This document shows, piece after piece, positions 26,793 through 35,595 of a DNA stretch of 64,000 nucleotides. The stretch is from Salipiger sp. CCB-MM3. Lineage in GTDB: Bacteria > Pseudomonadota > Alphaproteobacteria > Rhodobacterales > Rhodobacteraceae. The notes below the pieces were generated by a model. It searched no databases, was not told the origin of the DNA, and saw nothing but the letters and a program-made list of their open reading frames with translations. The stretch covers positions 1,302,001-1,366,000 of the forward strand of contig NZ_CP014595.1 of assembly GCF_001687105.1 (NCBI RefSeq). The letters run 5' to 3'. The translations under genes were made by a program, and so were the position numbers. Positions within the stretch are counted from its first letter, which is position 1. Each line of letters opens with the position of its first letter.

Positions 26793-28505
26793 ATGGCCCT
26801 GGCCGAGAGGATGTTGATGCGCGACGAAAAGTCGGGCGAGCGACCGGACGCCGATGTTGTGCTGGGCGACGATTGGGTCGCCCCGGACAGCACGGTCGAG
26901 AAGGAATTGCGCGACAGCCGGGCCCGCCGCTCGCTGTTCTCGCTCAACCGCTCGCCGCTCACGCGCAAGATCATCACCTTCAACCTCATCGCCCTGAACG
27001 TGCTGGCGGCGGGGATTCTCTGGCTCAACTCGTCGCGTGACACGCTGGCGCTGCAACGCGCCGACGCCACGCTGGCGCAGGCCGAGATGATCTCGCATAT
27101 GTTCGAACTGCAGCTGCCCGAGGGCGCTCCGGTCAGCCTCGGCACGTCCGATGGCGTCGACGTGGCGGCCACGCTCGACGGGCTGAACCTGCGGCGCGGC
27201 GCGCAGGTCATGGTCTTTGACAGCGGCAATTTCCTCGTCGGTGAGGTGAGCGGCCCGCCCGCTGCCAGCGCTCCCGCAGGGCGTGAAACCATCATTTCCG
27301 ACTTCCTCGACCGGCTCTGGCGCGGGGTTTCGGGCTTGTTCGCCTATTTCCGGGAAGAGACCGCTCTGGGTCTCGAAGATCAGCTGCGCCAGCAACTGGA
27401 GGCGGGCGATCCCGCCGTGGCGCGGGTGGAGGCCAGCACCGGCACCATGGCCGAGACGCTGTTCACCGCCTTCGCGCCCATCGTGCAGTCGGGCAATGTG
27501 ATCGGCAGCGTCGCCCTCGTGGCGCCCGCCCCCGAGATCGACACAGCGGTTGGCGCCGAGCGCGAGCGCGTGCTGCAGATGTTCGTCATCGCCACCTTGG
27601 TCTCGATCGGCCTCAGCCTCGTGCTGGCCTCGACCATCGCCAACCCGATCTCGGACCTCGCCGATGCCGCCGAAATCGGCCGCGACCGCAACAAGTCGCA
27701 GGGCAATTCGCGCCGTATCCGCATTCCCGACCTGACGGCCCGCCCCGACGAGATCGGTCGCCTTTCGGGCGCGCTGCGCGGCATGGTCGCCGCTCTTTAC
27801 GACCGGATCGACGCCAACGAACAATTCGCCGCCGACGTCGCGCATGAGATCAAGAACCCGCTCGCCAGCCTGCGCTCGGCCATCGGCAGCCTGCGCATCG
27901 TCAAGAAAGAAGAGCACCGCGACAAGCTGCTCAACGTGATCGAACACGACGTGCGCCGCCTCGACCGGCTGGTGTCGGACATCTCCAACGCCTCGCGGCT
28001 CGATTCCGAGCTGGTCAAGGAAGAGGAGCAGGAGTTCAACCTTCTGGAGATGCTGGGCAATCTCAGCCAGTTCCTTGGCGAGGACGCGCGCAAGAAGGGC
28101 ATCGAGTTCATCGCCGACCTGCCCGAGAAGCCGATCCCGATCAACGGGCTGGAGCCGCGTCTGGCGCAGGTCTTCGTCAACCTGATCACCAATGCGATCT
28201 CCTTCTGCGAGGATGGCGATGCGATCCGCGTCTGGGCCCGCCGCCGCGACAACCGCGTGCTGGTGGTGGTCGAGGACACCGGCCCCGGCATCCCCGAAGA
28301 GGCGCTGCAGAAGATCTTCAAGCGCTTCTATTCGCAGCGCCCAGAGAACGATTTTGGAAACAATTCGGGCCTCGGGCTCGCCATCTCCAAGCAGATCGTC
28401 GAGGCGCATGGCGGCGTGATCTGGGCCGAGAACATCCGCCCGACCGAGGCCGACATCACCTCGGAGCCGCTTGGCGCGCGTTTCGTCGTCGGCCTGCCGA
28501 TCTGA
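26793..28505 (+). CDS. chvG: Sensor histidine kinase ChvG
   Basis: A 570-residue membrane kinase. One helix lies near residue 60-80 (IITFNLIALNVLAAGILWL), a periplasmic sensor domain of about 190 residues follows, and the second helix is near 265-285 (FVIATLVSIGLSLVLAS). A HAMP linker comes next, then the H-box with His351 (FAADVAHEIKNPLASLR), the N-box and the G boxes (VEDTGPGIPEEALQKIFKRF; NNSGLGLAISKQIVEAHGG). It should phosphorylate ChvI. It is directly followed by hprK, rapZ and PTS genes, an arrangement that links envelope sensing with carbon regulation. Confidence 0.93.
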   Translation: MALAERMLMRDEKSGERPDADVVLGDDWVAPDSTVEKELRDSRARRSLFSLNRSPLTRKIITFNLIALNVLAAGILWLNSSRDTLALQRADATLAQAEMISHMFELQLPEGAPVSLGTSDGVDVAATLDGLNLRRGAQVMVFDSGNFLVGEVSGPPAASAPAGRETIISDFLDRLWRGVSGLFAYFREETALGLEDQLRQQLEAGDPAVARVEASTGTMAETLFTAFAPIVQSGNVIGSVALVAPAPEIDTAVGAERERVLQMFVIATLVSIGLSLVLASTIANPISDLADAAEIGRDRNKSQGNSRRIRIPDLTARPDEIGRLSGALRGMVAALYDRIDANEQFAADVAHEIKNPLASLRSAIGSLRIVKKEEHRDKLLNVIEHDVRRLDRLVSDISNASRLDSELVKEEEQEFNLLEMLGNLSQFLGEDARKKGIEFIADLPEKPIPINGLEPRLAQVFVNLITNAISFCEDGDAIRVWARRRDNRVLVVVEDTGPGIPEEALQKIFKRFYSQRPENDFGNNSGLGLAISKQIVEAHGGVIWAENIRPTEADITSEPLGARFVVGLPI

Positions 28506-28509
28506 TCCC

Positions 28510-28944
28510 ATGACGCCCCCAGAGCCGATCATCCTGCACGCCACCGCAGTGGCGGTCGCAGGACGGGCGCTGCTGATCCAAGGCCGCTCAGGCGCAGGCA
28601 AATCCGGGCTCGCGCTCGAGATGATGGCCCGCGGCGCACGGCTGGTCGCCGATGACCGCGTGGTGCTGACACTCGAGGATGGCGTCCTCTGGGCCGCCCC
28701 CCCTGCCCGGCTGGCCGGGCTGATCGAGGCGCGCGGGCTTGGCATCCTGCCCGCCGACCATCTGCCCCGCGCCGAGGTGGCCGCACTGCTCGATCTCGAT
28801 ACCCCAGAGACCGAGCGCCTGCCGCAACGCCGCGAAATCATGCTGCAGGGGCGAAATCTCCCCTTGCTTCACAATGCCGCGCATCCCTATTTTCCCGCAG
28901 CGCTCGTTCAATATCTGAAGGGTGCAGCAAGGGATCCCTCGTGA
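28510..28944 (+). CDS. hprK: HPr kinase/phosphorylase, short alphaproteobacterial form
   Basis: A 144-residue protein that contains only the C-terminal kinase domain of HprK; the N-terminal half found in Firmicutes enzymes is absent, as is usual in alphaproteobacteria. Walker A is GRSGAGKS at residues 25-32, His10 (LHATAV) matches the conserved pre-P-loop histidine, and LVADD near 50 is the catalytic/metal region. It should phosphorylate HPr on the regulatory serine, and the HPr encoded four genes away keeps that serine. It lies four bases after chvG and touches rapZ. Confidence 0.88.
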   Translation: MTPPEPIILHATAVAVAGRALLIQGRSGAGKSGLALEMMARGARLVADDRVVLTLEDGVLWAAPPARLAGLIEARGLGILPADHLPRAEVAALLDLDTPETERLPQRREIMLQGRNLPLLHNAAHPYFPAALVQYLKGAARDPS

Positions 28945-29879
28945 TGTCCGCAGTCATGGATGACTCGCCCAAAGCGCCCCAGCATGTGGTGCTGGTCACC
29001 GGCCCGTCTGGCGCCGGGCGCTCCACCGCGATCAACGCGCTGGAGGATTTCGGCTTTGAGGCGATCGACAACATCCCGCTCGGGCTGATCCCACGGCTTC
29101 TCGAAGGGCCCGCGCTGAGCCGTCCGCTGGCGCTTGGCGTCGACATCCGTAACCGCGATTTCACCGTCGAGGGGCTGCTCGGCCTGCGCCGCGCGCTCGA
29201 CGGGCAGCCGCTGGTGCAGGCGCAGCTGCTCTATCTCGATGCCGCGCCCGAGGTGCTGGCGCGGCGCTATTCCGAGACCCGCCGCCGCCATCCGCTGTCG
29301 CCCGACAGCGCCTATACCGATGGCATTGCACGCGAACTTTCCCTGCTCGAGCCCGCGCGGAGCGCCGCCGAGATCCTGATCGACACCTCCGAGCTCAGCC
29401 CGCACGATCTGCGCGCGCAGCTTGCCGGATGGTTCGCGCAGGACGAGGCGCAGCAGCTTGCCGTCTCGGTGCAGAGCTTTTCCTACAAGCGTGGCCTGCC
29501 GCAGGGGCTCGACACGGTGTTCGACTGCCGCTTCCTCGACAATCCGCACTGGGTGCCCGAACTGCGTGCCAAGACCGGGCTCGACGCCGAAGTGCGCGCC
29601 CATGTGCAGGCCGATCCGCGCTTTGCGCCGTTCCTCGAAAAGATCGTCGATCTGGCACTCTTCATGCTTCCGGCCTGCACTGAAGAGGGCAAGGCGCATC
29701 TGTCGTTCGGATTTGGCTGTACCGGTGGGCAACATAGGTCGGTCATGGTGACGGAAACCGTCGCGCGCGCCCTTGCGGACCGGGGCTGGCAGGTGTCAAC
29801 TAGGCACCGGGAACTCGAGCGCCGCGGCCAGACCGCCAAGGGCGTGGCAACTGGAACGGACGAAAGGTCGCAAGCGTGA
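28944..29879 (+). CDS. rapZ: RNase adapter / nucleotide-binding protein RapZ (YvcJ family)
   Basis: About 311 residues. Walker [10 protein letters not shown] lies near residues 20-28, GVDIRNRDF is the Walker B-like segment, and the C-terminal domain has the diagnostic [12 protein letters not shown] near 258-270. In enterobacteria RapZ binds small RNAs and GlcN6P; in alphaproteobacteria its role is less clear but it is conserved beside hprK and PTS genes. The ATG at 28944 shares a base with the hprK stop (TGATG); a GTG at 28941 is an alternative. It overlaps the EIIA gene by four bases. Confidence 0.92.
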   Translation: MSAVMDDSPKAPQHVVLVTGPSGAGRSTAINALEDFGFEAIDNIPLGLIPRLLEGPALSRPLALGVDIRNRDFTVEGLLGLRRALDGQPLVQAQLLYLDAAPEVLARRYSETRRRHPLSPDSAYTDGIARELSLLEPARSAAEILIDTSELSPHDLRAQLAGWFAQDEAQQLAVSVQSFSYKRGLPQGLDTVFDCRFLDNPHWVPELRAKTGLDAEVRAHVQADPRFAPFLEKIVDLALFMLPACTEEGKAHLSFGFGCTGGQHRSVMVTETVARALADRGWQVSTRHRELERRGQTAKGVATGTDERSQA

Positions 29880-30274
29880 TCGGCATCGTGATCGTGGCGC
29901 ATGGTGGACTGGCGAAGGAATATCTCTCCGCCGTAGAACATGTGGTCGGGGTACAGCCCGGAATCATGGCGATCTCGATCGAGGCCGATCACGATCGCGG
30001 CAAGAAACAGGCCGAGATCTGCGCCGCTGCGGACAGTGTCGACACCGGTGGCGGCGTGGTTCTGGTGACCGACCTTTTCGGCGGCTCGCCCTCCAACCTG
30101 AGCCTGCTGGCCTGCCAGCCCGAGAACCGCCGCATCCTGTACGGGATGAACCTGCCCATGCTGATCAAGCTCGCAAAGACCCGCCAATTGCCGGTGCCCG
30201 ACGCCGTGCGCGGCGCGCTCGAGGCGGGGCGGAAATACATTGACAGTCAGAACGTCAAACCTGATGCCGTCTGA
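29876..30274 (+). CDS. PTS system mannose-type EIIA component, regulatory
   Basis: A 132-residue EIIA-Man domain beginning at GTG (GTGA overlap with rapZ). His9 in [12 protein letters not shown] is the phosphorylation site; [14 protein letters not shown] near residues 62-75 and [13 protein letters not shown] near 88-100 are family blocks. No EIIB/C/D sugar permease is encoded nearby, so this is a regulatory phosphoacceptor rather than a sugar importer. It would receive phosphate from the HPr encoded 36 bases downstream. Confidence 0.9.
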   Translation: MIGIVIVAHGGLAKEYLSAVEHVVGVQPGIMAISIEADHDRGKKQAEICAAADSVDTGGGVVLVTDLFGGSPSNLSLLACQPENRRILYGMNLPMLIKLAKTRQLPVPDAVRGALEAGRKYIDSQNVKPDAV

Positions 30275-30309
30275 GGCCGCGCAACGGCCAAGCAATCAAG
30301 AGATCCACT

Positions 30310-30591
30310 ATGAGTGATACATCGGTTCGCCGCGTGCTGAACATCGTCAACGAAAAGGGCCTGCACGCCCGCGCCTCCGCCAAGCTGGTCGAGGTGGTCG
30401 AGGGGTTCGACGCCCATGCCGAAGTATCCAAGGACGGCATGAGCACCGGCGGCGACAGCATCATGGGGCTTTTGATGTTGGCAGCTTCCAAGGGAAGCTC
30501 TATTGAGGTCGAGACCTCCGGTCCGGACGCTGCAGCCCTCGCCGACGCGCTCGAGGCGCTGGTGGCGAACCGGTTCGGCGAGGACAACTGA
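30310..30591 (+). CDS. Phosphocarrier protein HPr
   Basis: A 93-residue HPr. His19 in KGLHARASAKLV is the EI-dependent phosphorylation site (His15 in the standard numbering). Ser50 in GGDSIMGLLML corresponds to regulatory Ser46, the HprK target, and the four-residue offset is the same for both. It connects an EI encoded elsewhere to the adjacent EIIA and is the predicted substrate of the HprK in this cluster. The acyltransferase gene starts 15 bases further on. Confidence 0.95.
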   Translation: MSDTSVRRVLNIVNEKGLHARASAKLVEVVEGFDAHAEVSKDGMSTGGDSIMGLLMLAASKGSSIEVETSGPDAAALADALEALVANRFGEDN

Positions 30592-30606
30592 CCCCCAGGT
30601 GGGTGC

Positions 30607-31506
30607 ATGAAGGAACAGGGGCGGCACATGCTCGACAGCCATGAGGCGACGGCCAATCGGGGGACATCCGTCACCCCGGCCCATGCGCCTTATGACAAGC
30701 GCAAGCTGAGCTACGCCAACACGTTCACCAACCCGTGGAAGGCCAACACCATCCGCGCGCTGGAATGGCTCACCGGCAAAATTCCCCTCATCCGCCTCGT
30801 GCGCAAGTTTGAACGCGTCGGTGTGCCCGACGGGCAGGCCTTCTGGCCGCAGGCGCTGAAGATGATGGGGATCGAACTGCGGACCCCGGCAGAGCAGATC
30901 GCGCGCATCCCCGCCTCCGGCCCGGTGATCGTTGTGGCGAACCACCCGCATGGGCTGGTCGACGGGATGATCCTTGCCGAACTGATCGGCCGTGTGCGGA
31001 CCGACTATAAGATCCTCACCCGCTCGCTGCTGACCGGCGTCGAGGAGATCGGTCAGTTCATGATCCCGGTGCCCTTCCCGCATGAGGAAACCGCGCGCGA
31101 ACAGAGCCTTGAGATGCGCGCCACCGCCATGGACCACCTGAAGCGCGGCGGGGTGATCGCGCTCTTCCCCTCGGGCGTGGTGGCGGCATCGGAGACCCTT
31201 TTTGGTCCCGCCATCGAGGCGGTCTGGAACCCGTTCACCGCCAAGATGATCCAGCGCTCGGGCGCCACCGTGGTGCCGATCTATTTCCCCGGACAGAACA
31301 GCCGCGCCTATCAGATGGCCAACAAGCTCTCGCCCACGCTGCGGCAGGGTTTGCTGATCCACGAGGTGATGCACGCGTGCGGCAGGCCGCAGGCCCCCGT
31401 CGTCGGCGCGCCGATCAGCCCCGACGAGGTGCGCGGCTGGACCGGCAATCAGCGCGAATTCGTCGCCTGGCTGCGCGAGAAGACACTGGCGCTGAAGGGG
31501 CGGTAG
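30607..31506 (+). CDS. Lysophospholipid acyltransferase family protein (PlsC-like)
   Basis: A 299-residue acyltransferase. The catalytic block is VVANHPHGLVDGMI near residues 112-125, an N-H-P-x-G-x-x-D form like that of OlsA-type and hemolysin-type acyltransferases rather than the usual H-x4-D. FPSGVVAASE near 185-195 is the glycerolphosphate-site motif. It probably transfers an acyl chain to a lysolipid at the inner membrane. An internal ATG at 30628 with AGGGG upstream is an alternative start. It is the last gene of the chvI cluster, 15 bases after HPr. Confidence 0.83.
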   Translation: MKEQGRHMLDSHEATANRGTSVTPAHAPYDKRKLSYANTFTNPWKANTIRALEWLTGKIPLIRLVRKFERVGVPDGQAFWPQALKMMGIELRTPAEQIARIPASGPVIVVANHPHGLVDGMILAELIGRVRTDYKILTRSLLTGVEEIGQFMIPVPFPHEETAREQSLEMRATAMDHLKRGGVIALFPSGVVAASETLFGPAIEAVWNPFTAKMIQRSGATVVPIYFPGQNSRAYQMANKLSPTLRQGLLIHEVMHACGRPQAPVVGAPISPDEVRGWTGNQREFVAWLREKTLALKGR

Positions 31507-31541
31507 GTCCCTCGCGCGGCGCGGCTACGCAGGCCGCAAGA

Positions 31542-31605
31542 GAGGGGGGCGCTGCCCCCTCGCCCGTTCCGGGCTCACCCCCGGCGTATTTTCAAAGAGA
31601 AGAAG
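31542..31605 (+). repeat. Dispersed repeat after the acyltransferase gene
   Basis: Hairpin GGGGGC-GCT-GCCCCC (31545-31559) and a core GGCGTATTTTCAAAGAGAAG (31583-31602) followed by AAG. It lies in the convergent gap before the 3-hydroxybutyryl-CoA dehydrogenase gene and may serve as its terminator. Confidence 0.7.
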
Positions 31606-31628
31606 CGGCGGGCCTCAGCGCAGCTGTC

Positions 31629-32504
31629 TCAGCGTGTGGGCACCGGCTCGTCGCCGCGGTAGTCGTAGAAGCCGCGTTTGGTCTTGCGGCCCAGCCATCC
31701 GGCCTCGACATATTTGGTCAGCAGCGGACAGGGGCGGTATTTGGTGTCGGCCAAACCGTCGTGCAGCACATTCATGATCGCAAGGCAGGTGTCGAGCCCG
31801 ATGAAATCCGCCAGCTCCAGCGGGCCCATCGGGTGGTTCGCCCCGAGCTTCATCGCCATGTCGATCGAGCGCACATTGCCGACGCCTTCATAGAGCGTGT
31901 AGACCGCCTCGTTGATCATCGGCACGAGGATGCGGTTGACGATAAAGGCCGGGAAATCCTCGGCGGAGGCCGCGGTCTTGCCCAGCGTTTCCACCACTTT
32001 CAGGCAGGCCTGATAGGTCGGCTCGTCGGTGGCGATGCCGCGGATCAGCTCGACGAGCTGCATCACCGGCACCGGGTTCATGAAGTGGAAGCCAAGGAAT
32101 TTCTCGGGACGGTCGGTGCGCGAGGCCAGCCGGGTGATCGAGATCGACGAGGTGTTCGACGTCAGGATCGTATGCGGCAGAAGATGCGGCAGCAGACCCT
32201 CGAAGATCTTGCTCTTCACCGCTTCCTGCTCGGTTGCGGCCTCGATCACCAGATCGGTTTGCGCCACTTCGACGGTGTCGAGCGTGGTGCTGATCTTGGC
32301 CAGAGCGGCGTCGCGCGCCTCTGCGCTGATCTTCTCGCGGCTGACTTGCCGGTCGAGATTGCGGGTGATCAGGGCCAGCGCCTTGTCCAGCGCCTCCTGA
32401 CTGACGTCCGACAGGCGCACCTCATAGCCCGACAGCGCCATGACATGGGCGATGCCATTGCCCATCTGTCCTGCGCCGATGACACCGATGCTCTTGATTT
32501 CCAT
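31629..32504 (-). CDS. 3-hydroxybutyryl-CoA dehydrogenase
   Basis: A 291-residue enzyme. IGVIGAGQMGNGIAHV at residues 6-21 is the NAD-binding loop, SNTSSISIT near 118 and the catalytic-His region GFHFMNPVPVMQLVE near 138-152 are diagnostic of the 3HCDH family, and the helical C-terminal domain has LGANHPMGPLELADFIGLD near 225. It oxidises (S)-3-hydroxybutyryl-CoA to acetoacetyl-CoA (or the reverse) in butyrate and fatty-acid metabolism. The product pool connects to the PHA synthase two genes away and to ETF. Confidence 0.93.
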   Translation of the reverse strand: MEIKSIGVIGAGQMGNGIAHVMALSGYEVRLSDVSQEALDKALALITRNLDRQVSREKISAEARDAALAKISTTLDTVEVAQTDLVIEAATEQEAVKSKIFEGLLPHLLPHTILTSNTSSISITRLASRTDRPEKFLGFHFMNPVPVMQLVELIRGIATDEPTYQACLKVVETLGKTAASAEDFPAFIVNRILVPMINEAVYTLYEGVGNVRSIDMAMKLGANHPMGPLELADFIGLDTCLAIMNVLHDGLADTKYRPCPLLTKYVEAGWLGRKTKRGFYDYRGDEPVPTR

Positions 32505-32667
32505 GGGACCTACCCCGCTTTGATGCGCGGCAACCTTATGCGCCCGCGCCCGCCGGCTGCAAGCGGGGGCCGGGCAATTTTTGCGCGGTTTTTCTCATTA
32601 GCAAATTGTTGGGGCGCGGGGCGGATGCTGTGCCCCGGGTGAATGGGAATCAGAAATGGGGGGCGTC

Positions 32668-33510
32668 ATGTCCTATGCCGAATCCGTTGAGGGTGCGCTT
32701 GAGTATTTCCCCTGCCGCTATGGCCGGTCGCGGACCCTGTTTCGCGGGCCGAAGCGCGAGGTGCAGGCGCCTTATGTGGCGTTTCTGGGCGGTGCGGAAA
32801 CCTTCGGGCGTTTTGTGAGCGAGCCCTTCGCGGCGCAGGTGGAAGCCGCGCTGGCCGAGGGCGGCCTGCCGCACCCCTGCGTCAACCTTGGTGCGGTCAA
32901 CGCGGGCATCGATCTCTATCTCGGCGATCCGGCGGTGATGGCGCTGGCCGATCAGGCCGAGATCAGCGTGCTGCAGGTGATGGGCGCGCAGAACATGTCG
33001 AACCGCTTTTACGGGGTGCACCCGCGGCGCAACGATCGCTTCCTGCATGCCTCCGACCGGCTGCAGCAGCTCTACCCGGAGGTGGATTTCACCGAGTTTC
33101 ATTTCACCCTGCACATGCTGGGCCGGCTGCGCGAGATCTCGCAAGAGCGGTTTGCCGAGGTCACCGCCGAGTTGCGGCTCGCTTGGGTGGCGCGGATGAA
33201 ACATCTGCTGACGCTGCTCGGCGGGCGCGTGTTGCTGCTCTGGGCTGCGGGCCATCCGCCGCCCGACACGCATGTGGATCGGCTTGCCCCCGCGCCGCTG
33301 TTCATCGAGCGCGGCATGATCGAGGCGCTGCGGCCAAGGGCATCGGCGGTGTTGGAATTGACGCTGCCGGAGGAGGTGCTGGCGGGCGAGACCGAGGGGA
33401 TGATCTTCGCCGATTTCGAGGCCGCCGCCGCGGCAGAGGCGTTGCGGCCCTTGGGGCATGCGCAGATCGCCAAGGAGCTGACGCCGGTGCTGGACCGGCT
33501 GCTGCGCTGA
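32668..33510 (+). CDS. DUF6473-like protein of unknown function
   Basis: A 280-residue soluble protein. Motifs seen are YGRSRTLFRGP near residue 19, VAFLGGAETFGRFV near 36, NLGAVNAGIDLYLGDPAV near 74, MGAQNMSNRFYGVHPRRNDRF near 105, and LLLWAAGHPPP near 190. From memory these fit DUF6473, found mainly in Rhodobacteraceae and in some sulfotransferase-like contexts; no enzyme activity is established. The ATG at 32668 (MSYAESVEG) is preferred over 32656 because a G-rich ribosome binding site lies just before it. It precedes phaC on the same strand with a 206-base gap. Confidence 0.65.
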   Translation: MSYAESVEGALEYFPCRYGRSRTLFRGPKREVQAPYVAFLGGAETFGRFVSEPFAAQVEAALAEGGLPHPCVNLGAVNAGIDLYLGDPAVMALADQAEISVLQVMGAQNMSNRFYGVHPRRNDRFLHASDRLQQLYPEVDFTEFHFTLHMLGRLREISQERFAEVTAELRLAWVARMKHLLTLLGGRVLLLWAAGHPPPDTHVDRLAPAPLFIERGMIEALRPRASAVLELTLPEEVLAGETEGMIFADFEAAAAAEALRPLGHAQIAKELTPVLDRLLR

Positions 33511-33532
33511 GGCTGGGCTGGGCTGGGCTGGG
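33511..33532. repeat. GGCTG pentamer microsatellite
   Basis: Four GGCTG units in a row begin at the end of the DUF6473-like gene. Slippage here would not change a coding frame. Confidence 0.6.
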
Positions 33533-33537
33533 CGAGC

Positions 33538-33582
33538 CAACTCTCTTCGAAGAGAGTTGCAAATTCCTTGCCAAGGAATTTG
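33538..33582. repeat. Two adjacent perfect palindromes upstream of phaC
   Basis: Palindrome 1 (33538-33559) has 11-base arms CAACTCTCTTC and GAAGAGAGTTG with no spacer. Palindrome 2 (33560-33582) has arms CAAATTCCTT and AAGGAATTTG around GCC. They abut without a gap and are AT-richer than the neighbouring sequence. Confidence 0.75.
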
Positions 33583-33716
33583 CCCCGGCGCCGCACCTCC
33601 GCGACAGCCCCTTTTACATCTCCGCGTCATGCGCGGCGTGCAAGCTCGGTCTGACACCTCTCTGAATTTGCGCCGGATCAAGGCGCATGCCGATCTCGCG
33701 TGCCATTGGAGACGCC

Positions 33717-35513
33717 ATGCAGCACATCGTTCCTCCCTCCCCCGCGCAACGCCCCTCCCAATGCCCCGCCCAGAGCCCAGCCCAGAACCCGGCCCAGTGC
33801 CAAGCCGATGCATCCGCAGCCGACCGCCATGGCGGCATCGACCGGGCGTTTCACGCGGCGCTGGCCAATGCCACCGGCGGGCTCTCTCCCATGGGCCTTG
33901 CCACGGCGTGGTTCGACTGGGCGGCGCATCTGGCCGGATCCCCCGCCAAACAGGCGGCGCTGCAGGAAGAAGCGATCTCGGGCGCGGCGCGGATGATGCA
34001 AAACGCGGTGGGCTGCGCGCTGGGGACCGCGCCTTTCGCCCATGCTGCGCTCAGCCGCGACCGGCGGTTCGCCGATCCCGAATGGCAGCACTGGCCCTTC
34101 GATCTCGCCGCCCGCTGCTTTCAGCTGACCGAGGCGTGGTGGGACTGCGCCACCACCGGCGTGCAGGGCGTGAACCCGCGCCATGCGCAGCTGACCAATT
34201 TCGCCGCCCGGCAATTGCTCGACGCGGTGGCGCCGTCGAATTTCGCGCTGACCAACCCCGTCGTACTGCGGCGCACACAGGAAGAGCGCGGCGCCAACCT
34301 GATGCGCGGGCTGCACAATTACCTAGAGGATCTGTCCGTCTGGGCGCAGGGCGAAAAGCCCAACACCGGCGGTTTCAAGGTCGGCGAAACGCTGGCGGCG
34401 ACACCCGGCGAGGTGGTGCATCGCTCGCCGCTGATGGAACTTATCCGCTACACGCCGGTCACCGAGAAGGTCCACGCCGAGCCGCTGCTGATCGTGCCCG
34501 CGTGGATCATGAAATACTATATTCTCGATCTCTCCGAGCGAAACTCCATGGTGCGCTACCTGACCGGGCAGGGCTTTGAGGTTTACATGATCTCTTGGCT
34601 CAACCCCGGCGCGGCGGAAGCGGAGATGGGGATGGAAGACTATGTGCGGCTTGGCATCTTCGACGCGCTCGACGCCATTGGCCGCGCGGTGCCGGGCGAG
34701 CGGGTGCACGCTGCGGGCTATTGCCTTGGCGGGACCCTGCTGTCGATTGCGGCGGCGGCCTTGGCCCGTGAAGGACGGCAGGAGCGGCTCGCCTCCCTGA
34801 CGCTACTGGCGGCGCAGGTGGATTTCACCGAGGCTGGCGAGATCACCCTCTTCATCGACGACAGTCAGGTCGCCTTTCTCGAGGATACGATGGCGCAGCA
34901 GGGCTATCTGCGATCCGACCAGATGGCGGGAGCCTTCCAGATGCTGCGCTCGGTGGACCTGATCTGGTCGCGGACCATCCACGATTACCTGTTGGGCGAG
35001 CGCGCCCCGATGATCGACCTCATCGCGTGGAACGCCGACACCACCCGGATGCCCGCGAAGATGCATTCGGAATACCTGCGCCATCTCTTCCTCGAAAACC
35101 GCCTTGCGCTCGGCCAGTTCGAGATCGGCGGCGATCCGGTGGCGCTGGAGGACGTGCATCTGCCGGTCTTCGCCATCGGCACCGAGAAGGATCACATCGC
35201 GCCATGGCCCTCGGTCTGGAAGGTAACGCGCTTCTTCGACGGGCCGATCACCTTCGCGCTCACCAGCGGCGGGCATAACGCGGGCATCGTGTCCGAACCC
35301 GGCCACAAGCACCGCCACTACCGGATCGGAGAGATCTCGCTGCATGCCGCCGACCGCGAAGATTGGGTCGCAGCGCAGCCGGTGAAGCAGGGATCTTGGT
35401 GGCCGGAATGGACGCAATGGCTCGCCAAGCGCGGCAGCGCGCGGAAACGAACGGCGGGACCGTGTCCGCTGCCCTCGCTCGGCGCGGCGCCGGGCAGCTA
35501 CGTCTTCGGCTGA
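33717..35513 (+). CDS. phaC: Class I poly(3-hydroxyalkanoate) synthase
   Basis: About 598 residues. The N-terminus has a short run of Pro-Ala-Gln repeats, then the PhaC N-terminal domain and an alpha/beta-hydrolase core. The nucleophile is Cys336 in the modified lipase box GYCLGG; the Asp lies in GTEKDHIAPW and the His in SGGHNAGIV. It polymerises (R)-3-hydroxyacyl-CoA on the granule surface. The ATG at 33717 is chosen because GGAGA lies five bases before it; an upstream ATG at 33687 lacks one. A phasin gene converges from the other side; phaA and phaB are not in the window. Confidence 0.95.
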   Translation: MQHIVPPSPAQRPSQCPAQSPAQNPAQCQADASAADRHGGIDRAFHAALANATGGLSPMGLATAWFDWAAHLAGSPAKQAALQEEAISGAARMMQNAVGCALGTAPFAHAALSRDRRFADPEWQHWPFDLAARCFQLTEAWWDCATTGVQGVNPRHAQLTNFAARQLLDAVAPSNFALTNPVVLRRTQEERGANLMRGLHNYLEDLSVWAQGEKPNTGGFKVGETLAATPGEVVHRSPLMELIRYTPVTEKVHAEPLLIVPAWIMKYYILDLSERNSMVRYLTGQGFEVYMISWLNPGAAEAEMGMEDYVRLGIFDALDAIGRAVPGERVHAAGYCLGGTLLSIAAAALAREGRQERLASLTLLAAQVDFTEAGEITLFIDDSQVAFLEDTMAQQGYLRSDQMAGAFQMLRSVDLIWSRTIHDYLLGERAPMIDLIAWNADTTRMPAKMHSEYLRHLFLENRLALGQFEIGGDPVALEDVHLPVFAIGTEKDHIAPWPSVWKVTRFFDGPITFALTSGGHNAGIVSEPGHKHRHYRIGEISLHAADREDWVAAQPVKQGSWWPEWTQWLAKRGSARKRTAGPCPLPSLGAAPGSYVFG

Positions 35514-35551
35514 CGCGAAACGAAAAGGGGCGCCGTCCGGGAGCCCCAAGA

Positions 35552-35575
35552 GAGGCGGGGGCTGCTCCCCGCCTC
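35552..35575. terminator. Hairpin between phaC and phasin genes
   Basis: A 9-bp perfect stem (GAGGCGGGG with CCCCGCCTC) with a 6-base loop lies in the convergent gap. There is no T-run, so it may be a bidirectional transcript end or a fragment of the dispersed repeat's hairpin. Confidence 0.45.
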
Positions 35576-35595
35576 AGATGCTGTGTCCCCGGAAA

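Noticed and set aside
25956..28841. 961-codon open frame on the minus strand opposite chvI and chvG
   Set aside because: It covers two clear genes antisense, with Arg/His/Asp-rich shadow composition and no domain.
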